Shown here: positions 58,006-64,000 of the stretch, one piece after another
Layout: every line of letters starts with the position of its first letter
How positions within the stretch are numbered: position 1 is the stretch's first letter
From: Kosakonia sp. H02
Lineage (GTDB): Bacteria > Pseudomonadota > Gammaproteobacteria > Enterobacterales > Enterobacteriaceae
DNA length: 64,000 bases
Assembly: GCA_030704225.1 (NCBI GenBank)
Contig: CP131915.1
Coordinates: 1,984,001 to 2,048,000 of the forward strand
Reading direction: 5' to 3'
Translations under genes and position numbers: made by a program
The notes under the pieces: model-generated
What the model was told of the DNA's origin: nothing
Database searches by the model: none
The model's input: the letters and a program-made list of their open reading frames with translations, nothing else

Positions 58006-58983
58006 ATGGCATGTGGTGAATTCTCCCTGATTGCCCGTTATTTTGACCGCGTACGAAATGCCCGACGCGACGTCGAAACCGGTATCGGTGACGATTGTGC
58101 GCTGCTCAATGTCCCCGAAAAACAGACGCTGGCAATCAGTGTCGATACGCTGGTGGCGGGTAACCATTTTCTGCCTGATATCGATCCTGCCGATCTGGCG
58201 TATAAAGCACTGGCATCAAACTTAAGCGATCTGGCTGCGATGGGCGCCGATCCCGCGTGGTTGACGCTGGCATTAACCTTACCCGAAGCCGATGAAACCT
58301 GGCTGCAAACCTTCAGCGACAGCCTGTTTGAGCAGATAAGCTACTACGATATGCAATTGATTGGCGGTGATACCACGCGTGGGCCGCTGTCGATGACCAT
58401 CGGCATTCACGGTTATGTCCCGGCCGGTCGCGCGATGAAGCGCTCCGGTGCCAGGCCCGGTGACTGGATTTATGTCACCGGAACGCCGGGTGACAGTGCC
58501 GCCGGGCTGGCAATTTTGCAAAATCGTTTAACGGTCAATGATACTGAACATGCAGAGTATCTGCTCAAACGCCATTTGCGACCCACGCCGCGCGTGCTGC
58601 ATGGTCAGGCGCTGCGCAATCTCGCTACCTCCGCGATCGATTTATCCGACGGTTTGATCTCCGATCTGGCGCATGTGTTAAACGCCAGCGGCTGCGGTGC
58701 GCGTATTGACCTTGATGCGTTGCCGTTTTCTGATGCGGTTTTGCGCCATGTGGAACCTGAGCAGGCGCTGCGCTGGGCGTTGTCCGGCGGCGAAGATTAC
58801 GAGCTGTGCTTTACCGTCCCGGAACTGAATCGCGGCGCGCTGGATGTCGCCATTGGTCATCTGGGCGCGCCTTTTACGTGTATTGGGCAGATCAGCGCAG
58901 ATGTAGAAGGGCTGCATTTTACCCGCGCCGGTAAAGCCGTCACTCTTGACTGGAAAGGACATGACCATTTTGCCGCGCACTAA
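58006..58983 (+). CDS. thiL: Thiamine-monophosphate kinase
   Basis: 325 residues. ATP-dependent phosphorylation of thiamine phosphate to the diphosphate. PurM/AIRS-type fold: N-terminal GEFSLIARYF, GIGDDCALL with metal-binding Asp, SVDTLVAGNHF, LIGGDTTRG and GGEDYELCFTVP. Last 23 bases overlap pgpA, a coupling conserved in enterobacteria. Confidence 0.96.
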   Translation: MACGEFSLIARYFDRVRNARRDVETGIGDDCALLNVPEKQTLAISVDTLVAGNHFLPDIDPADLAYKALASNLSDLAAMGADPAWLTLALTLPEADETWLQTFSDSLFEQISYYDMQLIGGDTTRGPLSMTIGIHGYVPAGRAMKRSGARPGDWIYVTGTPGDSAAGLAILQNRLTVNDTEHAEYLLKRHLRPTPRVLHGQALRNLATSAIDLSDGLISDLAHVLNASGCGARIDLDALPFSDAVLRHVEPEQALRWALSGGEDYELCFTVPELNRGALDVAIGHLGAPFTCIGQISADVEGLHFTRAGKAVTLDWKGHDHFAAH

Positions 58984-59476
58984 GGATATCGCCAAAAGCC
59001 GTCTTAACTTGCGTAACCCCTGGCACCTGCTGGCGACCGGGTTTGGCAGCGGGTTAAGCCCGATTGTACCGGGAACCATGGGGTCGCTGGCGGCGATCCC
59101 GTTCTGGTGGGCGATGACCTTTTTGCCCTGGCAGCTCTATTCACTGCTGGTGATGCTGGGGATTTCCCTTGGCGTTTATCTTTGTCACCAGACCGCAAAA
59201 GATATGGGTGTGCACGATCACGGCAGTATTGTCTGGGATGAGTTTATCGGCATGTGGATAACGCTGATGGCGCTCCCGACCAATGACTGGCGCTGGGTAG
59301 CTGTCGGGTTTGTGCTGTTCCGTATTCTGGATATGTGGAAGCCGTGGCCGATCCGCTGGTTTGACCGCAATGTGCACGGCGGGATGGGGATTATGGTCGA
59401 CGATATTATCGCCGGGATCATCGCCGCTGGGCTGCTGTACTGGATTGGTTACCACTGGCCGATTGGATTGATTTAA
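58961..59476 (+). CDS. pgpA: Phosphatidylglycerophosphatase A
   Basis: 171 residues from the ATG at 58961 (MTILPRTKDIAKSRLNLRNP); an upstream in-frame start at 58946 is not conserved. Membrane enzyme that removes the terminal phosphate of phosphatidylglycerophosphate. Conserved GSGLSPIVPGTMGSLAAIPF, HDHGSIVWDEFIGMW and MGIMVDDIIAG with acidic residues; three hydrophobic spans. Confidence 0.96.
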   Translation: MTILPRTKDIAKSRLNLRNPWHLLATGFGSGLSPIVPGTMGSLAAIPFWWAMTFLPWQLYSLLVMLGISLGVYLCHQTAKDMGVHDHGSIVWDEFIGMWITLMALPTNDWRWVAVGFVLFRILDMWKPWPIRWFDRNVHGGMGIMVDDIIAGIIAAGLLYWIGYHWPIGLI

Positions 59477-59482
59477 TTGGGA

Positions 59483-59520
59483 TTGTAGACCGGATAAGCG
59501 AAGCGCCATCCGGCCTACAA
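59483..59520. repeat. REP element between pgpA and yajO
   Basis: Palindrome TTGTAGACCGGAT ... ATCCGGCCTACAA around AAGCGAAGCGCC; same core as the REP at 12264-12297. Lies between convergent genes. Confidence 0.85.
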
Positions 59521-59532
59521 ATAAATCATGGG

Positions 59533-60507
59533 TTATTTAAAACCCACCACCGGATGCTGTTGATACGGCGTTTCCAGCTCGGCGATATGCTCCGGTTTCA
59601 GGGTCAAATCCACGGCGCCTAACAACTCTTCCAGCTGCTCTTCGCGGGATGTCCCGATAATCGGTGCGGCAACGCCAGGTTTACTGAGCAGCCAGGCGAG
59701 CGCCACCTGCGCGCGCGAGGCGTTCAACTCTTCTGCCACACCCGCTAGGCGTTCTGCGATTTGCGCGTCGTTTTCATCCGTTTCGCTGTACAGCGTTTTA
59801 CCGAACTCATCTGACACCAGACGCGCGGTGGTTTCCCCCCACGGGCGGGTCAAACGCCCACGTGCCAGCGGGCTCCACGGAATAATCGCCACGCCTTCCT
59901 TGTAGCACAGCGGCAGCATATCGCGCTCTTCCTCACGATAAATCAGGTTGTAGTGATCCTGCATGGTGACAAAGCGCGCCCAGCCGTGCTGATCCTGGAG
60001 CGCCAGCGCCTGGGCAAACTGGCGGGCGTGCATCGACGATGCGCCGATGTAGCGCGCTTTCCCGGCTTTAACGACGTCGTTCAGGGCTTCGAGAGTCTCT
60101 TCAATCGGCGTGGTGTAGTCCCAGCGATGAATTTGCAGCAAATCGACATACTCCATGCCGAGGCGTTGCAGGCTGTCATCGATGGAGCGCAGGATCTGAG
60201 CGCGGGAGAGGCCTTCCGCCAGGTCGCCGACCTGATGGTAGACTTTGGTCGCGACAATCACCTCATCGCGGCGGGCGAAATCGCGCAGCGCACGGCCAAC
60301 AATCTCTTCACTGCTGCCGTCTGAATAACTGTTGGCGGTATCGAAGAAATTAATGCCGCCTTCCAGCGCGCGTTTGATAATCGGACGGCTGCTCTCTTCC
60401 GGCAGTGTCCAGGCGTGTTTACCCCGGTCTGGCTCGCCAAACGTCATACAGCCAAGGCAAAGGCGGGAAACCTTAAGGTCTGTTTTTCCTAATGTGTTGT
60501 ATTGCAT
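59533..60507 (-). CDS. yajO: Aldo/keto reductase YajO
   Basis: 324 residues from the ATG at 60507 (MQYNTLGKTDLKVSRLCLGC). TIM-barrel oxidoreductase with the AKR tetrad region (FFDTANSYSDG with Asp/Tyr, VATKV, QIHRWDY) and the NADPH site IIGTSREEQLEE. In E. coli it is linked to making 1-deoxyxylulose 5-phosphate and thiamine or isoprenoid precursors, which fits its place after dxs. Confidence 0.94.
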   Translation of the reverse strand: MQYNTLGKTDLKVSRLCLGCMTFGEPDRGKHAWTLPEESSRPIIKRALEGGINFFDTANSYSDGSSEEIVGRALRDFARRDEVIVATKVYHQVGDLAEGLSRAQILRSIDDSLQRLGMEYVDLLQIHRWDYTTPIEETLEALNDVVKAGKARYIGASSMHARQFAQALALQDQHGWARFVTMQDHYNLIYREEERDMLPLCYKEGVAIIPWSPLARGRLTRPWGETTARLVSDEFGKTLYSETDENDAQIAERLAGVAEELNASRAQVALAWLLSKPGVAAPIIGTSREEQLEELLGAVDLTLKPEHIAELETPYQQHPVVGFK

Positions 60508-60566
60508 GGCTCCACTCCTGCTTGTCAAGATTGACGCTTAAGCATAGCAGGAGTGGAAAGGGAAGG

Positions 60567-62429
<1,863 letters not shown>

Positions 62430-62457
62430 CAGAGACTCGGACTCATGGTGTATGTCG

Positions 62458-63357
62458 TTATTTATCACGCTGGATTATGTAATTCGCCAGTGCTTCCAGT
62501 GCCGTCGTATCCAGCGATTGCGCCGACAGCAGGCTCAGCGCCTGGCGGGCATCGTCAATCAGATCGCGGGCTTTTGTCCGGGCTTGCTCAAGACCCAGTA
62601 ATGCGGGGTAGGTGCTTTTACCCAATTGCTGGTCAGCACCCTGGCGTTTGCCAAGGGTCGCAGTATCGCCGACCACATCAAGGATGTCATCCTGAACCTG
62701 GAATGCCAGACCGATGCTTTGCGCGTAGCGATCGAGCAGCGGCAGGGCTTCGCGGCTTCTGTCGCCCGCGCTCAGCGCGCCCATTTTCACCGCCGCGCGG
62801 ATCAGCGCCCCGGTTTTGTGGCGGTGGATCTGCTCCAGCCCTTCAAGGGATACCTGCTCATTTTCCGCCGCCAGATCCAGCGCCTGGCCGCCACACATAC
62901 CGGCCACGCCGCTGGCGTATGCAAGCGTTGCGACCATTGCCAGGCGATCCTCTGCGGCGACGTCGGGCATTGGCGCATCGGTGAGGATCGAAAAAGCCAG
63001 CGTTTGCAATGCATCTCCCGCGAGAATGGCATTGGCTTCGCCAAATTTAATATGGCAGGTGGGCAAACCACGGCGTAAATCGTCGTTGTCCATCGCGGGC
63101 AGATCGTCATGCATCAGCGAGTAAGCATGAATGCACTCCACCGCGGCGGCGGGCGCATCCAGCGTTTGCTGGCTGACACCGAACATACTGCCAGTGGCGT
63201 AAACCAAAAATGGCCGCAGGCGTTTACCGCCTAATAATGCGCCATATTCCATGGCCTCAACCAGAGGAGTGTTCTGAAAGGGCAGAGGAGCGATAAACCG
63301 ACGCAGCGCATCGTTGGCCTGTTCGACGCAGGCCTGGAGCTGTTGGTTAAAATCCAT
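62458..63357 (-). CDS. ispA: Farnesyl diphosphate synthase (geranyltranstransferase)
   Basis: 299 residues. Makes geranyl and farnesyl diphosphate from IPP and DMAPP. First Asp-rich motif (MHDDLPAMDNDDLRRG) and second (FQVQDDILDVVGD) bind magnesium-diphosphate; LGGKRLRPFL binds IPP. It sits between xseB and dxs in the operon; its ATG directly follows the xseB stop. Confidence 0.97.
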   Translation of the reverse strand: MDFNQQLQACVEQANDALRRFIAPLPFQNTPLVEAMEYGALLGGKRLRPFLVYATGSMFGVSQQTLDAPAAAVECIHAYSLMHDDLPAMDNDDLRRGLPTCHIKFGEANAILAGDALQTLAFSILTDAPMPDVAAEDRLAMVATLAYASGVAGMCGGQALDLAAENEQVSLEGLEQIHRHKTGALIRAAVKMGALSAGDRSREALPLLDRYAQSIGLAFQVQDDILDVVGDTATLGKRQGADQQLGKSTYPALLGLEQARTKARDLIDDARQALSLLSAQSLDTTALEALANYIIQRDK

Positions 63358-63600
63358 CTATTCGGCATCCGGCGCGAAAGGCGTTAACGGTGCCTCTTCG
63401 TTATCGGAAAGCAGGATCTGCACGCGCTGTTCCGCCTGCTGGAGTTTCACCTGTCCCTGGCGCGCCAGTTGCACGCCGCGTTCGAATTCATTCAGGGCAT
63501 CTTCAAGCGGAAGATCGCCGCTTTCAAGACGAGTGACAATCTGTTCCAGTTCGCTCAGCGCGGTTTCGAAGCTGGCGGGTGCGTCGTTTTTCTTTGGCAT
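63358..63600 (-). CDS. xseB: Exodeoxyribonuclease VII small subunit
   Basis: 80 residues, as in E. coli. Two-helix coiled-coil protein (FETALSELEQIVTRLESGDL, LEDALNEFERGVQLARQGQ) that binds XseA. First gene of the xseB-ispA-dxs operon, divergent from thiI. Confidence 0.96.
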   Translation of the reverse strand: MPKKNDAPASFETALSELEQIVTRLESGDLPLEDALNEFERGVQLARQGQVKLQQAEQRVQILLSDNEEAPLTPFAPDAE

Positions 63601-63686
63601 AGTGAATGTCTGACTCTTCTATTATTCCAACTACGTTATGGTAGCGAAGTCGGGGCACTTAGCAAATAACGCTCTGTGGTAATGCG

Positions 63687-63717
63687 TTGCACATGATCTT
63701 CGCGATGGTGGTATACT
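63687..63717 (+). promoter_or_regulatory. Probable thiI promoter with extended -10
   Basis: TTGCAC (63687-63692) and TATACT (63712-63717) with a long 19-base spacer; TGG directly before TATACT makes an extended -10, which tolerates a poor -35. Confidence 0.5.
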
Positions 63718-63730
63718 TCCGCGCCTGGAT

Positions 63731-63769
63731 GCAGCCGCGGGTATGGGCTGCTGTATTATTTTCCCATAC
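63731..63769 (+). promoter_or_regulatory. Leader with two mutually exclusive hairpins before thiI
   Basis: Hairpin A is GCAGCC (63731-63736) / GGCTGC (63746-63751). Hairpin B is GTATGGG (63741-63747) / CCCATAC (63763-63769). They share bases 63746-63747 and overlap in space, so they cannot form together. B is followed by AGGCCTTTTCGG. No thi box was recognised. Confidence 0.4.
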
Positions 63770-63804
63770 AGGCCTTTTCGGCTTGCCAACGAACCATTGC
63801 CGCC

Positions 63805-64000
63805 ATGAAGTTTATCATTAAATTGTTCCCGGAAATCACCATCAAAAGCCAATCTGTGCGTTTGCGCTTTATTAAAATTCTCACCGGGAATATTCGTAAC
63901 GTTCTGAAGCACTATGATGAGTCGCTCGCCGTTGTCCGCCACTGGGACCACATTGAAGTGCGCGCCAAAGATGAAAACCAGCGTCTGGCGATTCGCGACG
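63805..64000 (+). CDS. thiI: tRNA 4-thiouridine sulfurtransferase ThiI, N-terminal part
   Basis: First 65 residues (MKFIIKLFPEITIKSQSVRL) up to the window edge. These match the N-terminal ferredoxin-like/THUMP region of ThiI, which transfers sulfur to tRNA U8 and to ThiS for thiamine synthesis. The catalytic PP-loop and rhodanese domains lie beyond the window. Confidence 0.93.
   Translation, partial: MKFIIKLFPEITIKSQSVRLRFIKILTGNIRNVLKHYDESLAVVRHWDHIEVRAKDENQRLAIRD

Overview
The window is a piece of an Enterobacteriaceae chromosome. Gene order and protein sequences follow the Escherichia coli sbmA-to-thiI region (sbmA, yaiW, yaiY, yaiZ, ddlA, iraP, phoA, psiF, proC, yaiI, aroL, yaiA, aroM, ppnP, rdgC, mak, sbcCD, phoBR, brnQ, proY, malZ, acpH, queA, tgt, yajC, secDF, tsx, yajI, nrdR, ribD, ribH, nusB, thiL, pgpA, yajO, dxs, ispA, xseB, thiI). 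It is not E. coli: several loci differ, and the coding style suggests an Enterobacter/Kosakonia-like, possibly plant- or soil-associated genus (inference, not a firm call). No tRNA, rRNA, IS element, integrase or CRISPR array was seen.

Bases 1-32100 are mostly core genome. Departures from the E. coli order are an extensin-family protein and an MdtG-like MFS exporter next to ddlA, a Rieske/FAD oxidoreductase where E. coli has dgcC, and no araJ. phoA is broken: its Pho-box promoter, start, signal peptide and last ~25 codons remain, but about 1 kb of the middle is gone and the ends are out of frame. psiF, phoB and phoR are intact.

Bases 32100-53400, between secF and tsx, form an accessory block that replaces yajD. 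It has four parts. (a) A three-protein phosphorelay on the + strand: an RcsB-like regulator, a stand-alone HPt protein and an EvgS/BvgS-type hybrid kinase. (b) A secreted GH18 chitinase and an AA10 chitin-active LPMO, each ending in a closely similar chitin-binding module, followed by a reverse-strand LuxR-type regulator whose receiver lacks the phosphoacceptor Asp. (c) A ~9.9 kb operon of 13 overlapping or near-touching genes for a compact type IV filament/type II-secretion-like machine: major pilin, lytic transglycosylase, platform protein, ATPase, four small assembly proteins laid out like PilM/N/O/P or MshI/J/K, a lipoprotein secretin with a helical N-terminal region, three further pilins and a prepilin peptidase. 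(d) A convergent operon of a LolD-like ATPase, an FtsX/MacB-type permease, a LolA-like periplasmic protein and an outer-membrane beta-barrel. The most economical reading is one acquired chitin module: sense a ligand, induce chitinase and LPMO, and export them or build a filament on chitin.

Bases 53400-64000 return to core genome: nucleoside channel tsx with a PurR-like operator, yajI, the nrdR-ribD-ribH-nusB-thiL-pgpA run on the + strand, the xseB-ispA-dxs-yajO isoprenoid operon on the - strand, and the start of thiI, cut by the window edge.
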